This document shows positions 31,854-38,545 of a DNA stretch of 64,000 nt, piece after piece. Below the pieces are notes generated by a model. It was not told the origin of the DNA. It did no database searches and saw only the letters and a program-made list of their open reading frames with translations. The position numbers and the translations under genes are program-made. Origin of the DNA: a virus; the IMG/VR virus record IMGVR_UViG_3300008113_000014, positions 44,864 through 108,863 of that record. One strand, written 5' to 3'. Position 1 is the stretch's first letter; every line of letters begins with the position of its first letter.

Positions 31854-31883
31854 TTTGCATTTGTCAGACCCATTGTGTATAAT
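31854..31883 (+). promoter_or_regulatory. TGTCAG-N10 promoter 10
   Basis: TTTGCA, 18-bp spacer, TATAAT; TGTCAG at 31862-31867. Confidence 0.8.
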
Positions 31884-31917
31884 TAAATTAACTACAAAAG
31901 AAAAGGAAAAATAACTC

Positions 31918-32934
31918 ATGGCACATGAACTAGAAACACAAAATGGCGTAGCAAGTTTTGCCTCATTTCGTGAACCTGCTTGGCATGGATTGGGTACTGT
32001 ATTCACAGAGGAAAAAACCACAAAAGAAATGTTAGATTTGGCTAATCTTTCTAATTGGAATGTTCGTCTTGAGGATTTGGAAACCCCTTCACATTTAACA
32101 AGCGACAAAAACTATCAGTATGTTTTGCGTACTAACCCTACAGATACAACACAGACAGACATTTTAGGTGTCGTTGGTGAGCGTTATCATGTTATGCAAA
32201 ACGAGGATTTATTCTCATTTGGCGATAACATTTTAGATGGTGGTGGTCGTTGGGAAACGGCTGGCTCAATCAAGGGTGGTCGTGTCGTATTTGGTGCGTT
32301 AGCACTAGAGCGTGAAACTATTCTTGACCCTAATGGTGTTGCAGATAAGGTAAAGACTTATTTGCTCATCAATACATCACATGACGGCTCAATCGCTATT
32401 CAAGCAAGCATAACACCTGTTCGTGTTGTGTGCGCTAACACTCTTAATCTTGCGCTTAACACTACAAAAAAGAAAAATGGCGTTAAGCAATCTTTCAAGA
32501 TACGCCATACACAAACTGCAAGCGGTAAGGTTGCCGTTGCTCGTGAAACTCTTGGGCTTGCTCATAAGTACATGGACTCTTTTGACCTCATGGCTAAGGC
32601 TATGATTGAAAAAGAAATCAATGCTACACAATTCAATGACATCATTTTGGCTGCCTATCCAAAGCCTGAAAAGGACTCTAAGGGTGCTTTCAAGAAATGG
32701 GAAAACAAGGTAGATGTTATTAACGACATTTACACAGGCGAGTTTAACGGCATGATTGCTGGTAACGCTTGGGGTGCTTTCAATGCACTAACTGAACGCC
32801 TTGATTGGTATCGTTCTGCTCGTGGTGGTTCTAACGAATCTATCCTTGCAAGCGCAAGCGGATTTGACCCTGCTATTAACGCAGAAAAAAATCGTTTGCT
32901 AAAAGTTGTGCAAAATGTTTTGCAAATTGCATAA
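31918..32934 (+). CDS. DUF932 (phage/plasmid-like) protein
   Basis: 338 aa. MAHELETQNGVASFASFREPAWHGLGT is the classic start of the DUF932 / phage-plasmid-like protein family; ITPVRVVCANTLNLAL in the middle is its other hallmark. Found in many phages and plasmids; no proven function, proposed links to replication or host regulation. Strong own promoter; followed by pseudoknot 6 and a tRNA. Confidence 0.88.
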   Translation: MAHELETQNGVASFASFREPAWHGLGTVFTEEKTTKEMLDLANLSNWNVRLEDLETPSHLTSDKNYQYVLRTNPTDTTQTDILGVVGERYHVMQNEDLFSFGDNILDGGGRWETAGSIKGGRVVFGALALERETILDPNGVADKVKTYLLINTSHDGSIAIQASITPVRVVCANTLNLALNTTKKKNGVKQSFKIRHTQTASGKVAVARETLGLAHKYMDSFDLMAKAMIEKEINATQFNDIILAAYPKPEKDSKGAFKKWENKVDVINDIYTGEFNGMIAGNAWGAFNALTERLDWYRSARGGSNESILASASGFDPAINAEKNRLLKVVQNVLQIA

Positions 32935-32942
32935 CTAAAAAA

Positions 32943-32969
32943 AATCCTGAGCAAGATTTAAAACTGCTC
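32943..32969 (+). ncRNA. CTGAGCA pseudoknot element 6
   Basis: AATC-CTGAGCAA-GATT, T, AAAACTGCTC. The whole stem differs from copies 1-5 yet still pairs. It ends 4 nt before a tRNA gene. Confidence 0.7.
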
Positions 32970-32973
32970 GCAA

Positions 32974-33047
32974 GGTTCCATAGATCAATTGGTTAGATCG
33001 CTACCCTGTCACGGTAGAGGCTACGGGTTCAAGTCCCGTTGGAATCG
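32974..33047 (+). tRNA. tRNA-Asp (GTC)
   Basis: Acceptor GGTTCCA/TGGAATC (one G-T), D arm GATC/GATC, anticodon stem CTACC/GGTAG with loop CTGTCAC (anticodon GTC), T arm ACGGG/CCCGT with TTCAAGT loop. No encoded CCA. Confidence 0.88.
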
Positions 33048-33136
33048 CAAGCTTAAGTGGGCCCCGAGGAAATTAGTACAAAACGGACATTTAAGAAACT
33101 ATATAAATAATCTCAGAAAATTTAATTACGACAGAC

Positions 33137-33165
33137 TTGCTTTTTTCCCAGTTTTTTGCTACAAT
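33137..33165 (+). promoter_or_regulatory. Promoter of the 33.2-34.0 kb operon
   Basis: TTGCTT, 17-bp spacer, TACAAT. An ATTACGACA motif lies just upstream, like those in the 36.5-37.2 kb region. Confidence 0.65.
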
Positions 33166-33194
33166 TAATTTATGACTACCACAGGAGAAAAATA

Positions 33195-33407
33195 ATGGAA
33201 CAATTCATAGATACACTAGCAGAGCACATTACAGGTGCTATCCAACAAGAAATAGCAGAAGAACTATTTGACCAATGGTCTTACAATAATTTAGAGGAAG
33301 GTGAGGACTATGCAGAAAACAAATTCATGCAATACGCCTCAGATGAATTAAAGCAACAGTATAACGAATACTATGGGTACATAGAGGGAGATGAATTCCT
33401 ACTATGA
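33195..33407 (+). CDS. 70-aa acidic helical protein
   Basis: ATG 33195 after AGGAG (a longer frame has no ribosome site). MEQFIDTLAEHITGAIQQEI...LFDQWSYNNLEEGEDYAENKF. ATGA coupling to the next gene. Unknown. Confidence 0.6.
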   Translation: MEQFIDTLAEHITGAIQQEIAEELFDQWSYNNLEEGEDYAENKFMQYASDELKQQYNEYYGYIEGDEFLL

Positions 33408-33550
33408 TTACCTCTCAAGAACTAATTGATTATATGTATGACGATAACCTAATACATTTTGACGACAGAGATACATCAGATGATTGTGATTGCCACATTC
33501 ATATAACACTACAAACTATGATTAAATATATGGAGGCAATTGAATGCTAG
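33404..33550 (+). CDS. 48-aa acidic protein
   Basis: MITSQELIDYMYDDNLIHFDDRD then DDCDCHIHITL, a Cys/His cluster that may bind metal. Overlaps both neighbours by a few bases. Confidence 0.5.
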   Translation: MITSQELIDYMYDDNLIHFDDRDTSDDCDCHIHITLQTMIKYMEAIEC

Positions 33551-33693
33551 GTTATACCATTGATGATTTAGATAAGATGAGCAATGCTGTACACAATGCA
33601 TACAAGCATATCACTGACCCTGATGATAAAGAGGGTATTTTAATGGCACAACAATTTCTCCAGGGCCTATGGGCAGAAGGGTACTTTGACTAA
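33544..33693 (+). CDS. 49-aa helical protein
   Basis: MLGYTIDDLDKMSNAVHNAY...GILMAQQFLQGLWAEGYFD. Overlaps the previous gene by 7 bases and the next by 1 (TAATG). Unknown. Confidence 0.5.
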   Translation: MLGYTIDDLDKMSNAVHNAYKHITDPDDKEGILMAQQFLQGLWAEGYFD

Positions 33694-33824
33694 TGACACT
33701 AGACGATGTATTAGATAAGATTGAGGCTATCATTGATAGTACTCATTCTGTTGTATCCCCGCTAAAAATGGATCACTGCAAGTACTGTACCACTTGGCTT
33801 ACTCTGACAGAGGAGTTAAACTAA
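33693..33824 (+). CDS. 43-aa protein with CxxC
   Basis: N-terminal helix MTLDDVLDKIEAIIDS (similar start to the 31-aa gene at 25385) and HCKYCTTWL, a probable half zinc knuckle. Confidence 0.5.
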   Translation: MTLDDVLDKIEAIIDSTHSVVSPLKMDHCKYCTTWLTLTEELN

Positions 33825-34039
33825 TGTGGACTAAATATGATTATCTATGTACTGACTGTGATGCTCTTATTGAGGTCACTACCCTGCAAGATCTGAGACG
33901 AGATGTCTATGGCTCTTGTCCCTGTGGATCTAATAAGACAATTAACATTGGGGTAGGAGATGCCTCTCGCCATGAAGAACCTGTGACGAACATCACACCT
34001 GTCAGACTTGTCAAAATCAACAGCAACCCCTATAATTGA
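33824..34039 (+). CDS. 71-aa zinc-ribbon protein
   Basis: CTDCD and CPCG spaced by about 22 residues form a clear zinc ribbon. Start chosen at the overlapping TAATG. The last third of the gene contains palindrome k and the promoter of the next gene, so control and coding overlap. Confidence 0.6.
   Translation: MWTKYDYLCTDCDALIEVTTLQDLRRDVYGSCPCGSNKTINIGVGDASRHEEPVTNITPVRLVKINSNPYN
33982..33997. promoter_or_regulatory. TGTGA-N6-TCACA palindrome (site k, perfect)
   Basis: TGTGA-CGAACA-TCACA inside the 3-prime end of a zinc-ribbon gene, directly before CTGTCAG. Confidence 0.55.
34008..34036 (+). promoter_or_regulatory. Promoter of leaderless gene 34043
   Basis: TTGTCA, 17-bp spacer, TATAAT; -10 ends 6 nt before ATG. 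Confidence 0.7.
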
Positions 34040-34042
34040 TAT

Positions 34043-34219
34043 ATGGACCTAAATACATTAAGAGAGTATATAAAAATTCACCTAATTTCATTGGAGCAAG
34101 ATGTTGAGGACGCTAACAATGATATTCCTATTAGTGATGATGAGCACTATGAAGCAGACCTTTATTACGAGGGAGCAATCGCTACCTGTGAACACCTATT
34201 GGAGTATATAAATGGATAA
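34043..34219 (+). CDS. 58-aa acidic protein, leaderless
   Basis: MDLNTLREYIKIHLISLEQD, then an acidic stretch and YYEGAIATCEHLLEYING; helical. Consensus TATAAT 6 nt upstream of ATG. Its end overlaps the next gene by 8 bases. Confidence 0.6.
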   Translation: MDLNTLREYIKIHLISLEQDVEDANNDIPISDDEHYEADLYYEGAIATCEHLLEYING

Positions 34220-34487
34220 TCTAACATTAGAGCCGCACCTACAACGTATGGTAGACGCAGGGGTATCAGGAACAGACATCCTGCACGGAGAGCTTAAGAA
34301 CCTTATGCTAATGGCAGAGCAAGAACTAGCAGAGGCTAGCGAACGTGAGCAGGAAACAGAAGAGGCTATGGACTCTATGGTACGCACAGAAGCAGAAGGA
34401 AGACTAGACGCCTTAGTAGCAGTATATAATCTAACATATGCCTTGTCCTTTGCTATCTCTGACCGTATGAAGTTGACAAACCAATAG
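34212..34487 (+). CDS. 91-aa helical acidic protein
   Basis: Long helix rich in Glu/Ala (LMAEQELAEASEREQETEEAM). Probably a coiled coil. The next promoter (34473-34501) lies in its last codons. Confidence 0.6.
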   Translation: MDNLTLEPHLQRMVDAGVSGTDILHGELKNLMLMAEQELAEASEREQETEEAMDSMVRTEAEGRLDALVAVYNLTYALSFAISDRMKLTNQ

Positions 34488-34501
34488 GGTTGCTGTAAAA
34501 T
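34473..34501 (+). promoter_or_regulatory. Promoter of the Api92-like gene
   Basis: TTGACA, 17-bp spacer, TAAAAT. Confidence 0.7.
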
Positions 34502-34533
34502 TATATTAAACCACCAAATAGAAAGAGACCGCC

Positions 34534-35229
34534 ATGCCAAACTGGGTATATAACGGATTAACCATTGAGGGTAATCCTGATTCCGTAAAGAAGTTAATGG
34601 AGCAGATGAATACACCATTCGTTCGTGTCCATGATAACTGGAGCACTGAGACACAGCAAATGCAAAAGCAACAGGTGACATATCCAAACCCTGTCTTTGC
34701 TTTCTGGAACATTGTTAAGCCTACTAATCTAGAGGCATATGATGGTCCTCAACCAACCAACACAGACTTAGCACAAGCAATGCGATTTGAGTCAGACCAT
34801 TGGTACGACTGGAATGTTCGTAACTGGGGTACCAAGTGGGATGTAGCCGTCTCATCTGTTGATACTCATCCTGATACATACATGGAAGATACTGTTAATG
34901 GTGAGAACCATGTCGTCTACTATAATTTTAATACCGCTTGGTCTCGCCCAATGCCTGCACTAATTAAACTATCTAATCAGTACCCTGACTTGCTATTTAC
35001 TTTATCATATGAGGAAGAAACTGGCTGGGGTGGAGAGTTAGAACTCTTGCGTGGAGAAATTATCTCAGAATCAGAATATGACAACATGTGCCGTGAATGT
35101 GACGGTACATACGAAAACAGTGAACTTGTTGAATGTAGCGACTGCGGATACCATCTATGCCCACACTGTGGCTGGAGCAATGATATGTGTGAGACCCACC
35201 AAAAGACCTATGAGGAGAAGCATGCCTAA
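34534..35229 (+). CDS. Api92-like (DUF1281-type) protein with C-terminal zinc fingers
   Basis: 231 aa. MPNWVYNGLTIEG, WGTKWDV, YYNFNTAWSRPMPA and SYEEETGWGGEL match the ferredoxin-like Api92/DUF1281 family, common in phages and mobile elements and of unknown function. Residues about 185-225 add a zinc-binding tail with CREC, CSDCGYHLCPHC and CETH. The fusion of this domain to a treble-clef-like module suggests a nucleic-acid or protein adaptor role. Confidence 0.75.
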   Translation: MPNWVYNGLTIEGNPDSVKKLMEQMNTPFVRVHDNWSTETQQMQKQQVTYPNPVFAFWNIVKPTNLEAYDGPQPTNTDLAQAMRFESDHWYDWNVRNWGTKWDVAVSSVDTHPDTYMEDTVNGENHVVYYNFNTAWSRPMPALIKLSNQYPDLLFTLSYEEETGWGGELELLRGEIISESEYDNMCRECDGTYENSELVECSDCGYHLCPHCGWSNDMCETHQKTYEEKHA

Positions 35230-35464
35230 GACTACTTATCTTATTGAACTATGTGTTGATGAAAAATGGTATGAGGCCATTAGCACGCTAACCGCTGATG
35301 TATACGAGGATGAAGTATGCGAATGGGTCAGGGTACAGGCAGAGACTGAGACTGATGATCAAGACTGTGAGAACTGTGAAGAGAACCCTAAAGAGCACCC
35401 TGAAGGCAAGTGGTGTACCTCCTGCAGGGATGACTTTAAAGAGTCAGATGAGGACGACGAATGA
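35222..35464 (+). CDS. 80-aa acidic zinc-binding protein
   Basis: ATG 35222 overlaps the previous gene by 8 bases. MPKTTYLIELCVDEKWYEAI strands, then acidic linker with CENC and CTSC, ending in a run of Asp/Glu. Confidence 0.6.
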   Translation: MPKTTYLIELCVDEKWYEAISTLTADVYEDEVCEWVRVQAETETDDQDCENCEENPKEHPEGKWCTSCRDDFKESDEDDE

Positions 35465-35541
35465 ACTGGACACAATTGACACTATTTGATATACTGGAAG
35501 AAACTACTACAAAAGGAGAAACACCATGGGAGCAAGAATAA
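35461..35541 (+). CDS. 26-aa peptide, possible
   Basis: MNWTQLTLFDILEETTTKGE starts within the preceding stop (ATGA) and overlaps the next gene by 16 bases. The promoter at 35467 lies inside it, so it could be fortuitous. Confidence 0.35.
   Translation: MNWTQLTLFDILEETTTKGETPWEQE
35467..35495 (+). promoter_or_regulatory. Promoter of gene 35526
   Basis: TGGACA, 17-bp spacer, TATACT. Confidence 0.6.
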
Positions 35542-35894
35542 ATTTTGTATTTAAAGACGCAGAGGCTGCTGTAGGGGAGCCCACATCATCTGTTGTACTT
35601 TACAGCCACTGGGGCCAGGACGGATGGGAAGTTGACATTGCCAAAGCTTTAGAACATGCCAAGCCCCGCTGGAATGATTCATCATACGGGACCAGAATGA
35701 TTATTAGTTATCTTATTCAAGATAGCATTCTAGACGAAACGGGTTTTGGAATCTATTCAATCCGTGGAACTAACTATGACCTGGGGGAGCAGACAGTGGT
35801 TATTGATTTTGTTAATAAGACTGTTACTGATAACGTTCCCGTCAAATGGGATAAGTTTATCCAAGCATATTTACCTGAGCACGCAGTAGTATAA
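35526..35894 (+). CDS. 122-aa conserved-looking phage protein
   Basis: MGARINFVFKD...SSVVLYSHWGQDGWEVDIAKALEHAKPRW and SYGTRMIISYLIQ; the LYSHWGG-like motif is common in a phage hypothetical family. AAGGAG ribosome site. No function known. Confidence 0.7.
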   Translation: MGARINFVFKDAEAAVGEPTSSVVLYSHWGQDGWEVDIAKALEHAKPRWNDSSYGTRMIISYLIQDSILDETGFGIYSIRGTNYDLGEQTVVIDFVNKTVTDNVPVKWDKFIQAYLPEHAVV

Positions 35895-35906
35895 TCATAC
35901 TGCAAC

Positions 35907-35950
35907 GGGGGAGTGCGATTTGTGGTGGGTTGCGCTCCCCCCTTATTTTT
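35907..35950 (+). terminator. Hairpin terminator overlapping the next promoter
   Basis: GGGGGAGTGCG pairs with CGCTCCCCC (one bulge), followed by CTTATTTTTG. The downstream arm also contains TTGCGC, the -35 of the next promoter. Confidence 0.65.
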
Positions 35951-35961
35951 GATACAATTAG
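35933..35961 (+). promoter_or_regulatory. Promoter of gene 35975
   Basis: TTGCGC, 17-bp spacer, TACAAT, overlapping the terminator hairpin. Confidence 0.5.
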
Positions 35962-35974
35962 GTAAGGGAGAACC

Positions 35975-36184
35975 ATGAGAAAAAAACTAATCACAAAAGA
36001 GGAAAAGGTAGCAATCCAACTATCCAATGTCTTAGCAGACCTACGCCTTGACCTTGACATGGTAGGCAAGTATTTGGTACAATTATCACCTAATGTAATT
36101 TATAATCGTTTAATCGTAATCGCTGACTCAGCCCAAGCAGAAAAGGAACAACAGTATGACCACTACCAATACAGACTATTCTAA
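35975..36184 (+). CDS. 69-aa basic helical protein
   Basis: MRKKLITKEEKVAIQLSNVLADLRLDLDMVGKYLVQLSP. Positively charged N-terminus and amphipathic helices. GGGAG ribosome site. It overlaps the next gene by 29 bases. Confidence 0.6.
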   Translation: MRKKLITKEEKVAIQLSNVLADLRLDLDMVGKYLVQLSPNVIYNRLIVIADSAQAEKEQQYDHYQYRLF

Positions 36185-36422
36185 AAAGATAGAAATCTTA
36201 AATGACATTTGGCTTAACCATTCCGATAACGAATTTTTTGAGTATTTTATTGAGACTAATGATTTAGGTTTACCAATGGCTCACTTTATTTTTCAGGGTA
36301 TAGTAGAGTCCACCCCATTAGCAAAAGAACTAATAGATCAATCATTTGCTGACCTATTAGAATTGTTTGAGTATGAGGACGAAGGCTTTGAGGCACTAAC
36401 TGATTTTTGGGGTTTTGCATAA
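36156..36422 (+). CDS. 88-aa conserved protein, paralogue of 49774-50076
   Basis: FFEYFIETNDLGLPMAHFI...VESTPLAKELI...LLELFEYEDEGFEAL. The minus-strand protein at 49.8 kb shares FIEYNDIGLPIAF, VEPTQLAK and the final helix; the FxxFIxYNDLGLPLA motif is familiar from many actinophage small proteins. Function unknown. Confidence 0.7.
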   Translation: MTTTNTDYSKKIEILNDIWLNHSDNEFFEYFIETNDLGLPMAHFIFQGIVESTPLAKELIDQSFADLLELFEYEDEGFEALTDFWGFA

Positions 36423-36455
36423 AATCTTTCATAAATAAAAGCTGACTTGACAAAA

Positions 36456-36475
36456 GCCCCTTCGGGGCCCCGAGA
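36456..36475. terminator. GC-rich hairpin, possible bidirectional terminator
   Basis: GCCCC-TTC-GGGGC with TTTT on the minus-strand side. Confidence 0.45.
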
Positions 36476-36634
36476 GATTTTTATCAAACCATAAAACCTT
36501 ATTACGATCAAACCTTTTCTTTCCCCAAATTTGACATTACGAGCAACCAAAAAATTTTCCAGATTCATGGATATTACGACAGCTGTAGAATTTTCCAGAT
36601 TCTAGCATATCAAACCTTCTTTGTCAAACCATGT

Positions 36635-36640
36635 TATAAT
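36635..36640 (+). promoter_or_regulatory. -10 box of leaderless gene 36647
   Basis: TATAAT ending 6 nt before ATG; no clear -35 box, but TCAAACC repeats lie upstream. Confidence 0.5.
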
Positions 36641-36646
36641 AATCTT

Positions 36647-36826
36647 ATGGGAAGAAACTATTTTTCAAAGCATGGTGGACCTTACTTTAAGAACGATGGG
36701 TTCTCTCAACACTCTCATTCCCATGATGATCCACATGATATCAAACCAGACTATGTATCTATCTTTATAGCTGTAGGGTTTGTTACTATGACAGTTTCTT
36801 TACTTATAGTAACCATACTTCTTTAG
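36647..36826 (+). CDS. 59-aa His-rich membrane protein, leaderless
   Basis: N-terminal half has HGGPYF and QHSHSHDDPHD, a metal-binding-like His/Asp cluster; C-terminal residues 37-59 are a membrane helix (VSIFIAVGFVTMTVSLLIVTILL). Located inside the candidate origin region. Confidence 0.55.
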   Translation: MGRNYFSKHGGPYFKNDGFSQHSHSHDDPHDIKPDYVSIFIAVGFVTMTVSLLIVTILL

Positions 36827-37260
36827 ATCCCCCGCCATAACGCATCAAATAATCCTGTTAGACATTACGATCAACGCTTTAGCGTCCCCGTTTTTGACGG
36901 GGGATATATATAAACCATACACCAAATACCCCCTATAGAATAACAAACCTTTTCTCCTGGTTTTGGATATGTTATTAAATATTATCAAACCTTTCTATTA
37001 TATTATTGGACATTATGGGCAATTTTGTATATGTTTTTATATAGCTTTTAAACTATAAAGGTTTGACAAATAGAGGTTTGTATGATATGATCCATGCCAG
37101 ATGTGAGGTTTGAAGAAAGGTTTGTAAGGTTTGAAGGTTTGGTATGTGAGGTTTGAAAGCCGTGGACATTACGACGCCATCTATAAAAGTGCTCAATTCT
37201 CCACTATCCTCCACTTCCCTCCACCCAAACCATATATTAAAAATATCAGTAAGATCTAAT

Positions 37261-37335
37261 TGTGGATAACCTGTGGATAACTATGTGTAAAACACTAATT
37301 TACGCTATCCAAATTATCGTTTCTACTGTGGATAA
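37261..37335. other. Three perfect DnaA boxes
   Basis: TGTGGATAA at 37261-37269, 37272-37280 and 37327-37335, all in the same orientation. Confidence 0.6.
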
Positions 37336-37483
37336 CTTCTATATTGGTTTGCATATAGATGTGTATTTCAAAAACGGTACAGCTCTTTGGCTATGGGGCA
37401 TATCCTCAAAGCCAGGTGTTATTACCTGGTGTATTTACTATAGGGGTAATGGGGTCTTTCTTGACATACCGTTCAAAATTTAA
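37283..37483 (+). CDS. 66-aa hydrophobic protein, uncertain
   Basis: ATG 37283 (a GTG at 37262 lies in a DnaA box and is unlikely). The sequence YFKNGTALWLWGISSKPG looks protein-like, but there is no ribosome site and the gene overlaps DnaA boxes. Confidence 0.35.
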   Translation: MCKTLIYAIQIIVSTVDNFYIGLHIDVYFKNGTALWLWGISSKPGVITWCIYYRGNGVFLDIPFKI

Positions 37484-37517
37484 ACAATGCTATAATTGAT
37501 GAAAAGAAGGAGCAACA

Positions 37518-37868
37518 ATGGCATTTCCAGTAATATATGATTTTGATTGTTATGAGGGCGATACTCATACATTTAATGTTGTTGTAAAAGGTTTAAATGA
37601 CACCAACTTCCTTGCACTTGCCAGAGCTGGAACAACTTATACATTTTCAATTGCTAACGAAAGAAGTGCAAGTGCCTCTTTTAAAACTACTGGATATATC
37701 ATAGCTACTACAGACTTAATTTCATGCACTATAAGTGGATCTCTTACTCCTGGGCAATACGTATATTCTGTTAGACAAAATCAACCAGCCTTTGGTGGCG
37801 GATTAGCCCTAGTCTACACCTTTGTTACAGGAACAATAACTGTTAAGAGTAAGGTTCCATCAATTTGA
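37518..37868 (+). CDS. Baseplate-type Ig-like protein, copy 3 (plus strand)
   Basis: 116 aa. FPVIYDFDCYEGDTHTFNVVVKG at the start and LVYTFVTGTITVKSKV at the end follow the pattern of the minus-strand copies at 9.8 and 20.7 kb. AAGGAG ribosome site. Its presence amid early plus-strand genes is odd and suggests relocation of a structural gene pair. Confidence 0.6.
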   Translation: MAFPVIYDFDCYEGDTHTFNVVVKGLNDTNFLALARAGTTYTFSIANERSASASFKTTGYIIATTDLISCTISGSLTPGQYVYSVRQNQPAFGGGLALVYTFVTGTITVKSKVPSI

Positions 37869-37975
37869 AAACAATAGAAGTTAACCAAGCAATACAAACC
37901 ATTACAGTTTATATAATTGCAGATACAGTATCTGCAAAACAAAATGTTCCAGTTATTACTGCTTATCAGTATTAA
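37865..37975 (+). CDS. 36-aa coupled peptide (TTG start)
   Basis: MKTIEVNQAIQTITVYIIAD... TTG overlaps the TGA of the Ig-like gene (TTGA). Third example of this gene pairing. Confidence 0.5.
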   Translation: MKTIEVNQAIQTITVYIIADTVSAKQNVPVITAYQY

Positions 37976-38001
37976 TATATACTTTATTTGACTTCCCCGC
38001 A

Positions 38002-38017
38002 AAAATAGGGTATGCTT
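38002..38017 (+). promoter_or_regulatory. -10 region of leaderless gene 38023
   Basis: TTGACT at 37989, 17-bp spacer, TATGCT, ending 6 nt before ATG. Confidence 0.6.
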
Positions 38018-38022
38018 GTTTT

Positions 38023-38127
38023 ATGAAGAAAAACGAATGCCAAAAATGTGAGATGAGTCACAAAGATCCCATCTTCTGGGATACTCATCAAACCATGTCA
38101 GATGGAAGGATCTGGTGTACTAAATGA
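38023..38127 (+). CDS. 34-aa zinc-binding peptide, leaderless
   Basis: NECQKCEMSH and WCTK give C..C...H and a final Cys. ATGA coupling to the next gene. Confidence 0.55.
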   Translation: MKKNECQKCEMSHKDPIFWDTHQTMSDGRIWCTK

Positions 38128-38342
38128 CACATGATGAATTATTAGAGGCTACAAAAAGCTCAACCTATATGAACAGTAGAACCCTAAACCATCCATATAT
38201 AGTTATACGTTCTGTCCTGGAATTACATAGGCCACAAGAAATAACTTTGCCTAACGGTGAATGGGGAACAAATTGTATGGAATGTGATGAATGGTCATAT
38301 CCTTGTCCAACTATTAGGGCTATTCAAAAGGAGTTAACATGA
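38124..38342 (+). CDS. 72-aa conserved phage protein
   Basis: SVLELHRPQE followed by CMECDEW and YPCPTIRAIQKEL. This HRP...C..C...YPCPT pattern is a small family common in actinophages. Likely zinc-binding. Confidence 0.65.
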   Translation: MTHDELLEATKSSTYMNSRTLNHPYIVIRSVLELHRPQEITLPNGEWGTNCMECDEWSYPCPTIRAIQKELT

Positions 38343-38545
38343 AAGTAGATTACGATAAACCACTCCCAATGTATATTTTTGAGTCATGTATTGATTGTGG
38401 CAGGTTCACTAGAACCAAAAGCAAAACCAAACTAACCCTATTTATGATGGATCATTATGGTATGAATGGCATTAAGCGTTGTTCTCATAAGTGGTATGGT
38501 AAATTTGTATATACCCTGCTAAATTGGAAATATAGAAACTATTGA
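38339..38545 (+). CDS. 68-aa basic zinc-binding protein
   Basis: SCIDCGRFTRTKSK and later KRCSHKWYG. Basic, probably nucleic-acid-binding; precedes an HNH nuclease gene whose TTG start overlaps its stop. Confidence 0.6.
   Translation: MKVDYDKPLPMYIFESCIDCGRFTRTKSKTKLTLFMMDHYGMNGIKRCSHKWYGKFVYTLLNWKYRNY

Larger units (their letters stand above)
36480..37340. other. Candidate replication origin region
   Basis: Seven copies of AGGTTTG in one orientation at 37059-37155 (often GAGGTTTGA) and four CAAACCT copies in the other at 36509, 36611, 36944 and 36986; stacked hairpins ACGCT-TT-AGCGT and CCCCGT/ACGGGG at 36874-36902; an AT-rich core around 36.95-37.06 kb; and three perfect DnaA boxes TGTGGATAA at 37261, 37272 and 37327. 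Five TTACGA motifs are scattered in 36.5-37.17 kb. Apart from one small leaderless gene (36647-36826) the region is non-coding. Confidence 0.5.

Noticed and set aside
36827-37260. Hidden small genes in the origin-like region
   Set aside because: Only short, low-quality frames without ribosome sites or -10 boxes at the leaderless distance are present.
37262-37282. GTG start for the 37283-37483 frame
   Set aside because: The GTG is inside a perfect DnaA box and has no ribosome site; even the shorter frame is uncertain.
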